Program-made: the position numbers and the translations under genes
In this document: positions 37,168 to 46,482 of the stretch, piece by piece
How positions within the stretch are numbered: the first letter of the stretch is position 1
Layout: every line of letters starts with the position of its first letter
Notes under the pieces: generated by a model
Seen by the model: only the letters and a program-made list of their open reading frames with translations
Databases searched by the model: none
Told to the model about the DNA's origin: nothing
Assembly: GCF_025200715.1 (NCBI RefSeq)
Contig: NZ_CP104143.1
Location: 3,816,501-3,880,500, forward strand
Length of the DNA stretch: 64,000 nt
Direction of reading: 5' to 3'
From: Rhizobium sullae
GTDB lineage: Bacteria > Pseudomonadota > Alphaproteobacteria > Rhizobiales > Rhizobiaceae

Positions 37168-38253
37168 GTGCCTGCCGGGCGAATAAGCCACGGCGGGCAT
37201 TTTCCTGCCATGCGATATCGCTCCTCCCGCACGCTCGTCTTTCACAATGACGGTGACGAGTTCGTAGCCTGTAATTTCCTTACCAAGGCTGTCTTCGAGT
37301 GCAGCCCGGATCTCTTGGATTTTTTGGGCGCTGTTGCCGACTGGAGTGACCGCGCAGCGATCCGCGAGCAAGCGCCGGGCTATAGCGAGGACGAACTCGA
37401 TGAAACGCTTGCGGCGCTTGCCGAGATGTCCGCACTGGTCGTTGAAGGGTCTAACCTTGAAATGCGCGAGGACGCCTTCCGCCGGCATTGGAAATGGGGC
37501 GTGCCCGCAGCACTGATGCATTTCTGTGTTCAGGATCCTGAATACATGTCGCTTAATGAGGCCGAGGATCTACAGCGCGCCGCATTCGCCAGCGACGGTG
37601 AGATCGAGCTCTACAGCCTCAATTCGGGGCGAGTGGACGTCACTGCGCTCCCAGAGGTGCTTTCCGGCAATTCGTTACTGCAACTGATGGCCAAGCGGCG
37701 CACTCAACGCAAAGGTCTCGCGAAAGCCGTGTCAGTGCCAGCACTTTCCGAAGCGCTTTTCGCAGGCCTTGGAATTACCGGCACTGCGCGAAATGCCGTG
37801 GTGACGCTGCCGTTGTCGATGACGCCCTCCGGCGGCGCACGCAACCCCTACGAGGCCTATATCTTCGTCAAGGCAGTCGACGGGCTGGCGCCGGGCATCT
37901 ACCACTATTCGGCCTTTGAGCATTCATTGGCGAAGATATCGGATGCTTCGCCTTTGCTTGCCGATCTCGTGGGCGGACAGGAATGGGCCGATACCATGCC
38001 CTGTATGATCGTTCTCGTCGCCCACATGGACCGCACCATGTGGAAATACAGCGATCCCAATGCCTATCGTGTGGTCATGATCGAGGCGGGGCACATCGGC
38101 CAGAACATCATGCTTTCGGCCACCGCCCGCGGCATGACAGCCTGCCCGACGGCGGCGCTCAGCCATACGATGATTGGTGAACTAATAGGCCTCCGCAACC
38201 CCGCCCATGCGCCGATCTACGCACTGACGCTCGGCTTCCCTGACGCTACGTAA
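37168..38253 (+). CDS. SagB/ThcOx-type nitroreductase-fold dehydrogenase
   Basis: 361 residues from GTG 37168; an ATG at 37210 is the alternative start. The N-terminal roughly 110 residues form a winged-helix-like domain with LVFHNDGDEFVACNFLTKAV. The C-terminal half is an FMN-binding nitroreductase domain: RRTQRKG (177-183), TPSGGARNPYEAYIF (219-233) and EAGHIGQNIMLSATARGM (306-323). The TPSGGARNP block matches the SagB-type PSAGALYP motif. SagB enzymes oxidise azolines or other peptide residues in RiPP pathways. Here no YcaO partner is visible; the 30-residue peptide upstream is the obvious candidate substrate. Confidence 0.85.
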   Translation: MPAGRISHGGHFPAMRYRSSRTLVFHNDGDEFVACNFLTKAVFECSPDLLDFLGAVADWSDRAAIREQAPGYSEDELDETLAALAEMSALVVEGSNLEMREDAFRRHWKWGVPAALMHFCVQDPEYMSLNEAEDLQRAAFASDGEIELYSLNSGRVDVTALPEVLSGNSLLQLMAKRRTQRKGLAKAVSVPALSEALFAGLGITGTARNAVVTLPLSMTPSGGARNPYEAYIFVKAVDGLAPGIYHYSAFEHSLAKISDASPLLADLVGGQEWADTMPCMIVLVAHMDRTMWKYSDPNAYRVVMIEAGHIGQNIMLSATARGMTACPTAALSHTMIGELIGLRNPAHAPIYALTLGFPDAT

Positions 38254-38291
38254 GTCCCAAAAAAAGTCGGTTGAATTTTGCAACTGATGGG

Positions 38292-38320
38292 TTGAGTTAT
38301 TTTCAATAACCGGCATATTA
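38292..38320 (+). promoter_or_regulatory. Promoter of the XRE gene with dyad operator in its spacer
   Basis: TTGAGT (38292-38297) and ATATTA (38315-38320) are 17 nt apart. The perfect inverted repeat GTTATT-TTC-AATAAC (38296-38310) lies within this spacer. This is the typical layout for autorepression by a small XRE protein. Confidence 0.55.
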
Positions 38321-38357
38321 CTATAAGCAATTTGTTAATATGTGAGGGAATGCTTAG

Positions 38358-38714
38358 GTGCCAGATCCGGTAGATATTCTCGTCGGTCGCAATGTCAGAC
38401 AGCTTCGTGCCCGCCGGCGTGTCTCGCAACTGGAGCTGGGGGAAGCTCTCGGCCTAACGTTCCAGCAAATCCAGAAATACGAAAAAGGCACCAACCGCGT
38501 CTCCGCCAGCAAGTTGCATCAGATCGCGGTCTTTCTTGGCGTTGAAATCTCAGCGCTCTTTGAGGGCACGGAAATGGCGCAGTTCCCGTCAAAGGTTGAA
38601 CTGAGCCCTGAGGCTTATGAACTGGCCATCAATTACGACAGGCTTCGCTCGCCAGCGGGCAAGGAGGCGGTCAAGACGATTTTGACGCTGATGAGCACGG
38701 AAAAGGCCGCCTGA
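38358..38714 (+). CDS. XRE-family transcriptional regulator
   Basis: This 118-residue protein starts at GTG behind GAGGG. A classic HTH_3 (about residues 10-65, VRQLRARRRVSQLELGEALGLTFQQIQKYEKGTNRVSASKL) is followed by a short helical tail. It resembles the phage-repressor-like XRE regulators common in rhizobia. Its promoter holds a dyad, suggesting autoregulation. It may also control the peptide-SagB operon 105 nt upstream. Confidence 0.88.
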   Translation: MPDPVDILVGRNVRQLRARRRVSQLELGEALGLTFQQIQKYEKGTNRVSASKLHQIAVFLGVEISALFEGTEMAQFPSKVELSPEAYELAINYDRLRSPAGKEAVKTILTLMSTEKAA

Positions 38715-38796
38715 CGCTCCCATCGCGGCCCATAACAAAAGACAATCCCGGTACCTCATGTCCGCCGCAAGGCGAGTTTCTTTTGGTCCGGATTTT

Positions 38797-39003
38797 CTAG
38801 TGAAGTTCTCGCTCGTGCAGCGCGACGAGCAATTCGTCCTGCGTATGATGTCCGGCGTGATAAAGGTCGATCGCGATGCTGGCGATCGACAGTCCTTGCT
38901 GGCTGCGAAGCTTGATGTTGTGCTCGGCACACCAGGTATAAAGTGCGCCGGCAAGGACGTCGACGTCATCCGGCTGGAAGGGCAAGGAGGCTGCTGCCGT
39001 CAT
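38797..39003 (-). CDS. Small hypothetical protein
   Basis: This 68-residue protein starts at ATG 39003 (MTAAASLPFQPDDVDVLAGA). The remainder (LYTWCAEHNIKLRSQQGLSI, later HTQDELLVALHERELH) looks like a helical soluble protein with natural composition and no overlapping rival gene. Family unknown to me. A longer reading frame exists upstream but has unlikely composition. Confidence 0.6.
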   Translation of the reverse strand: MTAAASLPFQPDDVDVLAGALYTWCAEHNIKLRSQQGLSIASIAIDLYHAGHHTQDELLVALHERELH

Positions 39004-39290
39004 GGAAGTGACCCTCAGTTTGGTTTGTTCCCCAGAATTCCAAGGGTAATAGTGATGCCATTTCAGCAGGTTGCAAGCGGCATCCGCAGCCTGCGTTAAC
39101 GCAGGACATATTGCCGGCTTGCTGTGTTTCAAATTGGAACAGAAATGGTCAGGTCCGCGAGCGATTCCGAATTCGTGCGGTTTTGAAACATGCCCGCCAT
39201 GTGCCAGTGGTGGCTTACCGCCATCGCACGATCGAAGAGTGGCCTTCAAGATGGCCCGCCGGGGCCGTGCCTGTAGATCTCTACGACATG
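39004..39290. other. Intergenic stretch with no gene seen
   Basis: Between the 68-residue hypothetical and the dnaJ terminator no reading frame with a ribosome site, no tRNA and no clear promoter was seen on either strand. Confidence 0.5.
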
Positions 39291-39317
39291 AAAAAAGCCG
39301 GGAAGGAAAGCCCGGCT
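39291..39317 (-). terminator. Intrinsic terminator of dnaJ
   Basis: On the minus strand AGCCGGG and CCCGGCT pair around a 9-nt loop and run into six Ts, about 30 nt beyond the dnaJ stop. Confidence 0.85.
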
Positions 39318-39347
39318 TCAATCTGAATTATGTTTGCGCGTCGGCCC

Positions 39348-40487
39348 TTATCCTTCGAAGAATTCCTTCATGCGGGCAAAGAAGCCCGTTGATTCCGGGT
39401 TGTTCTCCTTGGACGAAAGCTGTTCGAATTCCTGCAGCAGCTCGCGCTGGCGCTTTGAGAGCTTTTGTGGCGTCTCGATCTGGATCTGGATGTAGAGGTC
39501 GCCCGTCTGGCTGGAGCGCAGCACCGGCATGCCCTTGCCCTTGAGCCGGAACTGCTTACCGGCCTGTGTCCCTTCCGGAACGGTCACGCGCGATTTCGTG
39601 CCATCGAGCGTCGCCACGTCGAAAGTGCCGCCGAGTGCTGCCGTTGTCATCGAGATCGGAACGGCGCAATAAAGGTCCGCTCCATCGCGCTGATAAAATT
39701 CATGCGGCTTCACCGACAGGAAGATGTAGAGGTCGCCCGCCGGTCCGCCGCGCGTGCCGGCCTCGCCTTCGCCCTGCAGGCGGATGCGCGTGCCATCTTC
39801 GATGCCGGCCGGTATATTGACCGAGAGCGAACGCTCTTCCGTCACGCGGCCCTGTCCATGGCACTTCGGGCATGGATCGGGAATGATCTGGCCGCGACCG
39901 TGGCAGGTCGGGCAGGTTCGTTCGATCGAGAAAAAACCCTGCGCCGCGCGAACGCGGCCGGATCCCTGACAGGTGCCGCAGATTTTCGGCTGTGTGCCGG
40001 GCTTGGCGCCGGAACCTGAGCACATATCGCAGGTGATCGAGGTTGGAACACGAATCTGCGCCGTCTTGCCGGAAAAGGCTTCTTCCAGCGAAATTTCCAT
40101 ATTGTAGCGAAGATCGGCACCGCGTTCCCGGCCACCGGCAGAGCGTTGGCGCTGCCGCCCGCCGCCCATCATTTCGCCGAAGATATCTTCGAAGATATCC
40201 GAGAAACCGCCGCCGCCGGCAAAACCACCGCCACCGAAGCCGCCGGAACCCATGCCGCCATGCTCGAAGGCTGCGTGACCGTAACGGTCGTAGGCAGCCC
40301 GCTTCTGCGGGTCCTTCAGCGTCTCATAGGCTTCGTTGATTTCCTTGAATTTGATTTCGGCGTTCTTATCGTCCGGGTTCTTGTCCGGATGATATTTCAT
40401 TGCCAGTTTGCGGAAGGCGCTTTTCAGCTCTTTTTCATCCGCCGTTTTGGCGACGCCCAAAGTTTCGTAAAAGTCCGCTTTTGCCAA
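39348..40487 (-). CDS. dnaJ: Chaperone protein DnaJ (Hsp40)
   Basis: This 379-residue co-chaperone stimulates DnaK ATPase. The J-domain carries HPD in [14 protein letters not shown], a long Gly/Phe region follows, and four zinc repeats ([32 protein letters not shown]) precede the C-terminal substrate-binding domain. Full-length type I DnaJ. It lies 78 nt downstream of dnaK, separated by a hairpin. Confidence 0.97.
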   Translation of the reverse strand: MAKADFYETLGVAKTADEKELKSAFRKLAMKYHPDKNPDDKNAEIKFKEINEAYETLKDPQKRAAYDRYGHAAFEHGGMGSGGFGGGGFAGGGGFSDIFEDIFGEMMGGGRQRQRSAGGRERGADLRYNMEISLEEAFSGKTAQIRVPTSITCDMCSGSGAKPGTQPKICGTCQGSGRVRAAQGFFSIERTCPTCHGRGQIIPDPCPKCHGQGRVTEERSLSVNIPAGIEDGTRIRLQGEGEAGTRGGPAGDLYIFLSVKPHEFYQRDGADLYCAVPISMTTAALGGTFDVATLDGTKSRVTVPEGTQAGKQFRLKGKGMPVLRSSQTGDLYIQIQIETPQKLSKRQRELLQEFEQLSSKENNPESTGFFARMKEFFEG

Positions 40488-40508
40488 TTTAAACCCCGGA
40501 AATGGATT

Positions 40509-40532
40509 TCCGGCTGCCCTTCGGCAGCCGGA
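40509..40532 (-). other. Hairpin between dnaK and dnaJ
   Basis: TCCGGCTGCC/GGCAGCCGGA form a 10-bp stem with a CTTC loop (GAAG on the transcript). No U-tract follows, so it is more likely an mRNA processing or stability element that lowers dnaJ relative to dnaK than a full terminator. Confidence 0.5.
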
Positions 40533-40565
40533 TTGCAGTGTTTAGCATAACCGCCTCGTTGCGGA

Positions 40566-42476
40566 TTATGCGGACTTCTTGCGGTCGTCGTCCTTGACTT
40601 CTTCGTAGTCGGCATCGACGACATTGTCATCACCTGCCGAAGCATCTGCCGCACCGGCTTCCGACTGTTGGGCCTCGTAGATCGCCTGGCCGAGCTTCAT
40701 GGATACTTCCATGAGAGTCTGCGTCTTGGCCTTGATGTCCTCTGCATCCGGATCGGTCGCCTCGGCTGCAGACTTCAGAGCCGCAATAGCATCGGAGATC
40801 GCGGTGCGGTCGGCCTCGGAGACCTTGTCACCGTAATCCTTCAGCGATTTTTCCGTCGAGTGGACCAGGCTCTCGGCCTGGTTCTTGGCTTCTACGGTCT
40901 CGCGGCGCTTCTTGTCTTCTGCGGCATGCGATTCTGCATCCTTGACCATCTTCTCGATGTCGGCGTCCGAAAGGCCGCCGGAGGCTTGGATGCGGATCTG
41001 CTGTTCCTTGCCGGTTCCCTTGTCCTTGGCCGAAACGTTGACGATGCCGTTGGCGTCGATATCGAAGGTGACTTCGATCTGCGGCATTCCACGCGGTGCC
41101 GGCGGCAAGCCGACGAGGTCGAACTGGCCGAGCAGCTTGTTGTCGGCAGCCATTTCGCGTTCGCCCTGCGAAACGCGGATGGTGACAGCCTGCTGATTGT
41201 CATCGGCAGTCGAGAAGGTCTGCGACTTCTTGGTCGGGATCGTCGTGTTGCGCTCGATCAGACGGGTGAAGACGCCACCGAGGGTTTCGATGCCCAGAGA
41301 CAACGGAGTTACGTCGAGGAGCAGAACATCCTTGACATCGCCCTGCAGAACGCCGGCCTGGATGGCAGCGCCGAGAGCAACGACTTCGTCCGGGTTGACG
41401 CCCTTGTGCGGCTCCTTGCCGAACAGCTGCTTGACGACTTCCTGAACCTTCGGCATGCGGCTCATACCACCGACGAGAACGACTTCATCAATCTCGGCGG
41501 GCGTGACGCCGGCGTCCTTGAGGGCTGCCTTGCACGGCGCGATCGTGCGCTGAACGAGGTCATCGACCAGGCTCTCGAGCTTGGCGCGTGTCAGCTTCAG
41601 CGTCAGGTGCTTCGGACCGGAAGCATCAGCCGTGATGAACGGCAGGTTGATTTCGGTCTGCTGCGAGGACGAGAGCTCGATCTTGGCCTTTTCGGCAGCT
41701 TCCTTCAGGCGCTGAAGAGCGAGCTTGTCGTTCTTGAGATCGATGCCATTGTCCTTCTTGAACTCGGCAGCGAGGTATTCGACGAGACGCATGTCGAAGT
41801 CTTCACCGCCGAGGAAGGTGTCGCCGTTGGTCGACTTCACCTCGAAGACGCCGTCGCCGATTTCGAGGATCGAAATATCGAAAGTACCGCCGCCAAGGTC
41901 ATAGACGGCAATCGTCTTGCCTTCCTTCTTGTCGAGGCCGTAAGCCAGCGCCGCTGCGGTCGGCTCGTTGATGATGCGCAGAACCTCAAGACCCGCGATC
42001 CTGCCGGCGTCCTTGGTTGCCTGACGCTGTGCGTCGTTGAAGTATGCCGGAACCGTGATGACGGCCTTCTCGACTTTTTCACCGAGGTAGGATTCAGCCG
42101 TTTCCTTCATCTTCTGAAGGATCATTGCGGAGACCTGCGCGGGCGAATAGCCCTTGCCATTGGCTTCGACCCAGGCGTCGCCATTATCGCCTTTCGAGAT
42201 CTTGAAGGGGACAAGACCCTTATCCTTCTCAACGGTCGGATCTTCGTAGCGGCGGCCGATCAGGCGCTTGACGGCGAAGAGCGTGTTCGTTGGATTGGTG
42301 ACGGCCTGGCGTTTTGCCGGCTGGCCGACAAGGCGTTCGCCATCGTCGGTAAATGCCACCATGGAAGGGGTCGTACGCGCGCCTTCCGCGTTCTCGATGA
42401 CCTTCGCGTCTTTGCCGTCCATGACAGCGACGCAGGAATTTGTCGTTCCGAGGTCGATACCAATTACTTTTGCCAT
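40566..42476 (-). CDS. dnaK: Chaperone protein DnaK (Hsp70)
   Basis: This 636-residue protein starts at ATG 42476 ([20 protein letters not shown]). The ATPase domain covers about 1-385 with [17 protein letters not shown] and ALAYGLDK; the substrate-binding domain and the acidic lid ending [16 protein letters not shown] complete it. It folds and protects proteins during heat stress together with dnaJ. A heat-shock-like promoter lies about 115 nt upstream. Confidence 0.97.
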   Translation of the reverse strand: MAKVIGIDLGTTNSCVAVMDGKDAKVIENAEGARTTPSMVAFTDDGERLVGQPAKRQAVTNPTNTLFAVKRLIGRRYEDPTVEKDKGLVPFKISKGDNGDAWVEANGKGYSPAQVSAMILQKMKETAESYLGEKVEKAVITVPAYFNDAQRQATKDAGRIAGLEVLRIINEPTAAALAYGLDKKEGKTIAVYDLGGGTFDISILEIGDGVFEVKSTNGDTFLGGEDFDMRLVEYLAAEFKKDNGIDLKNDKLALQRLKEAAEKAKIELSSSQQTEINLPFITADASGPKHLTLKLTRAKLESLVDDLVQRTIAPCKAALKDAGVTPAEIDEVVLVGGMSRMPKVQEVVKQLFGKEPHKGVNPDEVVALGAAIQAGVLQGDVKDVLLLDVTPLSLGIETLGGVFTRLIERNTTIPTKKSQTFSTADDNQQAVTIRVSQGEREMAADNKLLGQFDLVGLPPAPRGMPQIEVTFDIDANGIVNVSAKDKGTGKEQQIRIQASGGLSDADIEKMVKDAESHAAEDKKRRETVEAKNQAESLVHSTEKSLKDYGDKVSEADRTAISDAIAALKSAAEATDPDAEDIKAKTQTLMEVSMKLGQAIYEAQQSEAGAADASAGDDNVVDADYEEVKDDDRKKSA

Positions 42477-42591
42477 GTCATTTACTCCTTGAAGCAAGCT
42501 GTCGGAACCCCGCGAAGGCATTTCCTGACAGCCCCTTACGGGATGTGGGTCTTCTTAATTAACGCAATCGTGATTGCGGTGATGCGGCGTA

Positions 42592-42619
42592 TATAAGGAG
42601 CGGTTTTCTTGACTGCAAG
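42592..42619 (-). promoter_or_regulatory. Probable dnaK promoter (sigma-32/RpoH-like)
   Basis: On the minus strand CTTGCA is followed after 16 nt by CTTATAT. The CTTG -35 core is shared by rhizobial sigma-70 and RpoH promoters, so which sigma factor acts cannot be decided. The leader before dnaK is about 105 nt. Confidence 0.55.
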
Positions 42620-42684
42620 GCGAGAATGAACCCGAGATCCAGCAAAACGAACGTGTTGCATTCACTTTCTACAGCGCGTGAAAG

Positions 42685-42716
42685 AAGTCCGCTACCCTTC
42701 GCGCCTCCGCGGACTT
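42685..42716 (-). terminator. Weak terminator-like hairpin after the penicillin-binding protein gene
   Basis: AAGTCCGC and GCGGACTT pair perfectly over 8 bp around a 16-nt loop, followed on the minus strand by CTTTC. It lies 36 nt beyond the stop of the PBP gene. Confidence 0.45.
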
Positions 42717-42752
42717 AACAAAGCCGGCTTGCGCTTGGCATGAGGGGCTTCG

Positions 42753-45038
42753 CTATTGTCCCATGATCAGATCAAGCAACGTGGTCCGGCGCGGTTGGAG
42801 GGAAGACGTTGCTGCCGGGCCGCCGATGTCTCCCGGCGGAATCGGTCCTTCCGGGGCGGCTACGGCCTGTTGCTGCTGACCGGGTGCCGGAGGAAACGAT
42901 GCTTGCGCTTCCGTGCTGGTCCGACCTCCGAAAACGCCGGAAATGATGCCGCTAATCGTTGTCGGCTGCTCCTGCATCGGCTGCGGTTCACCCTGCGCCA
43001 TCGGCTGGTTGCCGAATCCATTCGGGTCCGAGATGAATTGACCATTGCCGAATAGCGGAGCAGGAGAAAGGCCCTTATGCGCAGCAATCATGAATTCCTG
43101 CCACGCCTTTGCCGGCAGGCCGCCGCCGGTGACCTTCTTCATCGGCGTGCCGTCGTCATTGCCGAACCAGACGCCGGTTGTCAGATTGCTGGTGAACCCG
43201 ACGAAGAGCGCATCGCGGGAATTCTGCGTTGTGCCGGTTTTGCCGGCGGCCTGCCAGCCAGGAATCTTGGCGCTTTTGCCCGTGCCGGTCTCGATCGTGC
43301 CCATCATCATGGCATTCATGTTGGCGGCGACCGTTTCGGAAAGAACGCGAGGCGGGTTGTCGTAGGTGTTCTCATAAAGAACCTTGCCTTCGGCGGTCGT
43401 CACCCGGCGGATCACATGCGGGGTTGCCTTAAAGCCGCCGTTCATGAAGGAGGCGTAGGACGCAGTGAGTTCCATCAGCGATACTTCCGACGTGCCGAGC
43501 GCGATCGAGGCATTCGGTTGCAGCTCGGTCTCTATGCCGAGACGGTGGGCGAGTTTGATCACCTGCTCCGGTCCGTCATACATGACGAGTTGGGCTGCGA
43601 CGGTATTCAACGACTTCGCAAGAGCGGTCGCGAGCGTCACTTCGCCGTTGTATTTCTTTTCGTAGTTTTCAGGCGTCCAGTTGCCGATGCGGATCGGCGC
43701 GTCGTTGAAGACGGAATAAGGCGTCAGCCCCTTTTCGAGCGCGGCGGCATAGACAAAAGGCTTGAACGAGGAACCAGGCTGGCGTTTCGCCCTGACGGCC
43801 CGATTGAACTGGCTTTCGGCATAGTCCCTGCCGCCGACAAGTGCCCGGATCGCCCCGGTCCCGTCGATCGAGACGAGAGCGGCCTGAGACGCGTCGAGTT
43901 TTGCGCCGTCCTTTGCGAGAATGTGGTTCAGCGACTGCTCGGCCTTCTTTTCCAGCCCCTTGTCGATTGTCGTGTCGACGATGAGGTCTTCTTTCACCTC
44001 GCCGACCAGTCCGGTAAGCTCGTCCATTACCATGTCGGCCACATATTGACCGGCACCCGACCAGTAGCTCTTCGCCTTAGACGGCGTCTGCGTCATCGCC
44101 GTCTTCACCTCGTTGTCGGTGATATAGCCCTGATCGCGCATGGCCTGCAGCACGACCTGGGCACGGGCGTTTGCGGCTTCGGGATCGCGGGCCGGAGAGA
44201 GGCGTGACGGCGCCTTGACGAGACCGGCGAGCAAAGCCGCTTCGCCGAGATTCACGTCGCGCGCAGATTTGTTGAAATAGCGGCGGGCGGCGGCCTCGAC
44301 GCCATAGGCATTCGAGCCGTAGAAGACGCGGTTCAGATACATCGCAAGGATCTGGTCCTTGGTATATTTCTGCTCGAGCCAGAAGGATAGCAGCACTTCC
44401 TGGACCTTGCGCTCCAGCGTGCGATCCGGTGAGAGGAAGAGGTTCTTTGCGAGCTGCTGCGTCAGCGTCGAGCCGCCTTGGATGGGCTGGCCGGTCAAAT
44501 TATTGATGAGGGCGCGGGCAAGCCCCATCGGGTCGACGCCGAAATGCGAATAGAAGCGCTTATCTTCAATGGCAACGATCGCCTCGGGAATATAAGGCGA
44601 CATCTGATCGAGCGACAGTGCCTCGCCGCCCGTGGCGCCGCGATTGGCGATAACGCTGCCATCGACGGATGTGATCTTGACGTTCGGCGGCCGGTCAGGG
44701 ATCGCCCACGTGCTGGCACTCGGCATGCGCGAGCCGTAGTAGAAAACCAGCCCAGCCACACCGATGCCGGCCCAGATACCAAGAACGACGCACCAATAGA
44801 CCGCGCGGCGGATAAAACGGAAGAGACCGCCATCCTGGCGTTCCGGCCGCTCGCGTCTGCCGCGCTTTTTCCTGTCTGGTGCGCGGCTTCGTGTAGGTTC
44901 CGAGGAAGAACGTCTGGTTCCGCGTCCGCCCGCGACACGGTCGTCGTCATCGAGCGAGAAATCGTCGTCGTCTTCATAGCGGCTACGGCCGCTGAAGGAC
45001 GGTTCGATTCTATCACGTGATCTGCCCCTACCTGCCAT
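42753..45038 (-). CDS. Class A penicillin-binding protein 1 (transglycosylase/transpeptidase)
   Basis: This 761-residue protein starts at ATG 45038 (MAGRGRSRDRIEPSFSGRSR); earlier starts are open but add odd residues. An Asp/Arg-rich cytoplasmic tail precedes one membrane helix near residues 65-90. The glycosyltransferase domain has EDKRFYSHFGVDPMGLARAL and GGSTLTQQLAKN. The transpeptidase domain has SSFK, SLN and KTGTT. It polymerises and cross-links peptidoglycan. The C terminus is Pro/Gln-rich. No second gene appears in its transcript. Confidence 0.93.
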   Translation of the reverse strand: MAGRGRSRDRIEPSFSGRSRYEDDDDFSLDDDDRVAGGRGTRRSSSEPTRSRAPDRKKRGRRERPERQDGGLFRFIRRAVYWCVVLGIWAGIGVAGLVFYYGSRMPSASTWAIPDRPPNVKITSVDGSVIANRGATGGEALSLDQMSPYIPEAIVAIEDKRFYSHFGVDPMGLARALINNLTGQPIQGGSTLTQQLAKNLFLSPDRTLERKVQEVLLSFWLEQKYTKDQILAMYLNRVFYGSNAYGVEAAARRYFNKSARDVNLGEAALLAGLVKAPSRLSPARDPEAANARAQVVLQAMRDQGYITDNEVKTAMTQTPSKAKSYWSGAGQYVADMVMDELTGLVGEVKEDLIVDTTIDKGLEKKAEQSLNHILAKDGAKLDASQAALVSIDGTGAIRALVGGRDYAESQFNRAVRAKRQPGSSFKPFVYAAALEKGLTPYSVFNDAPIRIGNWTPENYEKKYNGEVTLATALAKSLNTVAAQLVMYDGPEQVIKLAHRLGIETELQPNASIALGTSEVSLMELTASYASFMNGGFKATPHVIRRVTTAEGKVLYENTYDNPPRVLSETVAANMNAMMMGTIETGTGKSAKIPGWQAAGKTGTTQNSRDALFVGFTSNLTTGVWFGNDDGTPMKKVTGGGLPAKAWQEFMIAAHKGLSPAPLFGNGQFISDPNGFGNQPMAQGEPQPMQEQPTTISGIISGVFGGRTSTEAQASFPPAPGQQQQAVAAPEGPIPPGDIGGPAATSSLQPRRTTLLDLIMGQ

Positions 45039-45196
45039 CGTGGACCGGCCGCACCCCATGTGTCGCAAGCGCTCTTTGCGCAATCATCCGGGTGGACTGT
45101 AAATACGGCGATTTAAGGGGTGGTTAAGACTGCCGGCGAGCGGTCTCGGCAGCGGCTTCAGCCGTGCCGCTTGCGCATGGCTGCCATTCGTTGCGA

Positions 45197-45214
45197 TTGT
45201 CACAGAACTGACAT
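45197..45214 (+). promoter_or_regulatory. Candidate Pho box (two repeats)
   Basis: TTGTCAC and CTGACAT are separated by 4 nt, matching the alphaproteobacterial CTGTCAT-N4-CTGTCAT PhoB site. The same two heptamers occur in the phnC Pho box of this window. It points rightward to a small gene starting 60 nt beyond. No good -10 element was found. Confidence 0.5.
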
Positions 45215-45273
45215 ATATCGCGCCACCTTGCGCCGAAGAAAAAAGCAATAAGCGCAATAGATAGGCAATTATT

Positions 45274-45456
45274 ATGAGCATTGATCTTAAGAGAATAGAC
45301 GAGACCAGGCTCCGCGAAATCTGGAGCGTCCATGAATTTGCGCGGCAATGTCGGCAGGGCAAGATGGAAGAAAGCCGCCTGAAAATGCTGCACGGCCCGT
45401 TTGCAGAGATGCACGAACTTACGGCAGGCCCTGAACGAAAAGCTTCTGTTTGGTAA
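45274..45456 (+). CDS. Small hypothetical protein behind a Pho-like box
   Basis: This 60-residue protein starts MSIDLKRIDETRLREIWSVH with a charged helical composition. No gene lies on the opposite strand here, so it is not an antisense shadow. The ribosome site is weak (a possible AGG 8 nt upstream). A Pho-like box lies upstream and a rightward terminator downstream, so a dedicated transcript is likely. Function unknown; the transcript could instead be a regulatory RNA. Confidence 0.48.
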   Translation: MSIDLKRIDETRLREIWSVHEFARQCRQGKMEESRLKMLHGPFAEMHELTAGPERKASVW

Positions 45457-45560
45457 ATTGGGAACCTTTAGCTGTCCCACTCGTTTTTATCATAGCGGGA
45501 CAGCCCTCAAGTCCCGTGATGGATCGGTCGTCTCCCCTCAACACGGCCGATCGAAATCAG

Positions 45561-45595
45561 GCCCGGCGCCTCCTTCCTGGAGCGTCGGGCTTTTT
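45561..45595 (+). terminator. Rightward intrinsic terminator
   Basis: An imperfect GC-rich stem (GCCCGGCGCCTCC with GGAGCGTCGGGC) is followed by TTTTT. The only rightward gene before it is the 60-residue reading frame. Confidence 0.7.
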
Positions 45596-45606
45596 CAACT
45601 CTGCAA

Positions 45607-45633
45607 TGGAAAGGGCGGCATTTCCGCCGCCCT
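45607..45633 (-). terminator. Hairpin after the SH3-domain gene
   Basis: AGGGCGGC/GCCGCCCT form an 8-bp stem followed on the minus strand by TTTCC, 7 nt beyond the stop of the secreted SH3 protein gene. It is a modest terminator. Confidence 0.6.
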
Positions 45634-45639
45634 GGACCT

Positions 45640-46482
45640 TCATTGGTTCCGGCAGCCCGGTTCGCCTGGCTTGCAGGCACCCCGCGGTGGCCTGCGGCGG
45701 TCATTATCACCGCCGTTGCGGCCACGGCTATCATCGCCCCGGCGGATGACGCGATTGTCATCATTGCCCCGCCGTTCGAAACTCCGGCGGCCGCGATCGC
45801 CCTCATTGCGCAGATCACGGTTGAATTCCCGCTGCCTGTCGACATCAGGCCTGCGGCTGGGCGCACGATCGAAATTCGGCTGGCGATCCGGACGGTCATC
45901 AAACTCACGGCGCCTTTCAGGCGTACGGCTAAAATCGGGCCTCCGTTCCAGTCGCCGGTCGAATTCCGGGCGCGGAGCTGGCCTTGGCTCGAATTGCGGA
46001 GCTGGCCGCGGCTCGAATTCAGGTCTGCGACTGGGCGCCCGGTAAGGTTCCGGACGGCGGTCCGGGCCGCGATAGAAGTCTGGTCCGCGGCGCCAGCGAT
46101 CGCGGTCACGATAGAAGTCACGGTCGCGGTAATAGCGATCCCAATAGCTGCCGAAGCTGAAGACAACGACGGGAATACCGAGCGGGCGATAATATTGAGG
46201 CCCGACATAAACGCGGCGCTGTTGATAAAGAGCCTGGATGTATCGGCCGTGCACCCAGCCACGGCCGCCGTAGAACTCCACATCGCACCATGGAACATCG
46301 GCAAGGCAGCCGTAAATTTCGATGGATTCGCCGGCCGGAACTACGGTGACGGCCGGATACGCGGTACTTGGGCCGGCGCGCATATTGACGTTCGTCGTCG
46401 CGAAGCCTTCTGCGGCCTGAGCGATCAGCGGAACAAGCAAGAGCATGCCGGTCGCGGCAATTTTCAAAAGGGTGCGTTTCAC
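45640..46482 (-). CDS. Secreted SH3-domain protein with Arg/Pro/Asp-rich tail
   Basis: This 280-residue protein starts at GTG 46482 with a signal peptide (LLLVPLIAQAAEG). A bacterial SH3 domain (about 25-90: TTNVNMRAGPSTAYPAV, GRGWVHGRYIQALY) is followed by a low-complexity tail of about 160 residues rich in RPEF, RPAP and DRRP-like units. SH3_3 domains usually bind cell-wall peptide. The tail suggests an intrinsically disordered, charged periplasmic protein. The GTG start overlaps the stop of a possible 50-codon frame upstream. Confidence 0.85.
   Translation of the reverse strand: MKRTLLKIAATGMLLLVPLIAQAAEGFATTNVNMRAGPSTAYPAVTVVPAGESIEIYGCLADVPWCDVEFYGGRGWVHGRYIQALYQQRRVYVGPQYYRPLGIPVVVFSFGSYWDRYYRDRDFYRDRDRWRRGPDFYRGPDRRPEPYRAPSRRPEFEPRPAPQFEPRPAPRPEFDRRLERRPDFSRTPERRREFDDRPDRQPNFDRAPSRRPDVDRQREFNRDLRNEGDRGRRSFERRGNDDNRVIRRGDDSRGRNGGDNDRRRPPRGACKPGEPGCRNQ

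Noticed and set aside
37160..37186. An 8-codon frame (MMRCLPGE) right after the 30-residue peptide gene
   Set aside because: Too short and without its own ribosome site; it probably only overlaps the dehydrogenase start region.
40668..42596. A 642-codon plus-strand frame opposite dnaK
   Set aside because: Antisense to a conserved DnaK gene; such long shadows opposite dnaK are a known artefact.
45640..46200. Short repeated units that might be a repeat array
   Set aside because: They are codons of the Arg/Pro/Asp-rich tail of the SH3 protein; there are no regular spacers as in a CRISPR array.
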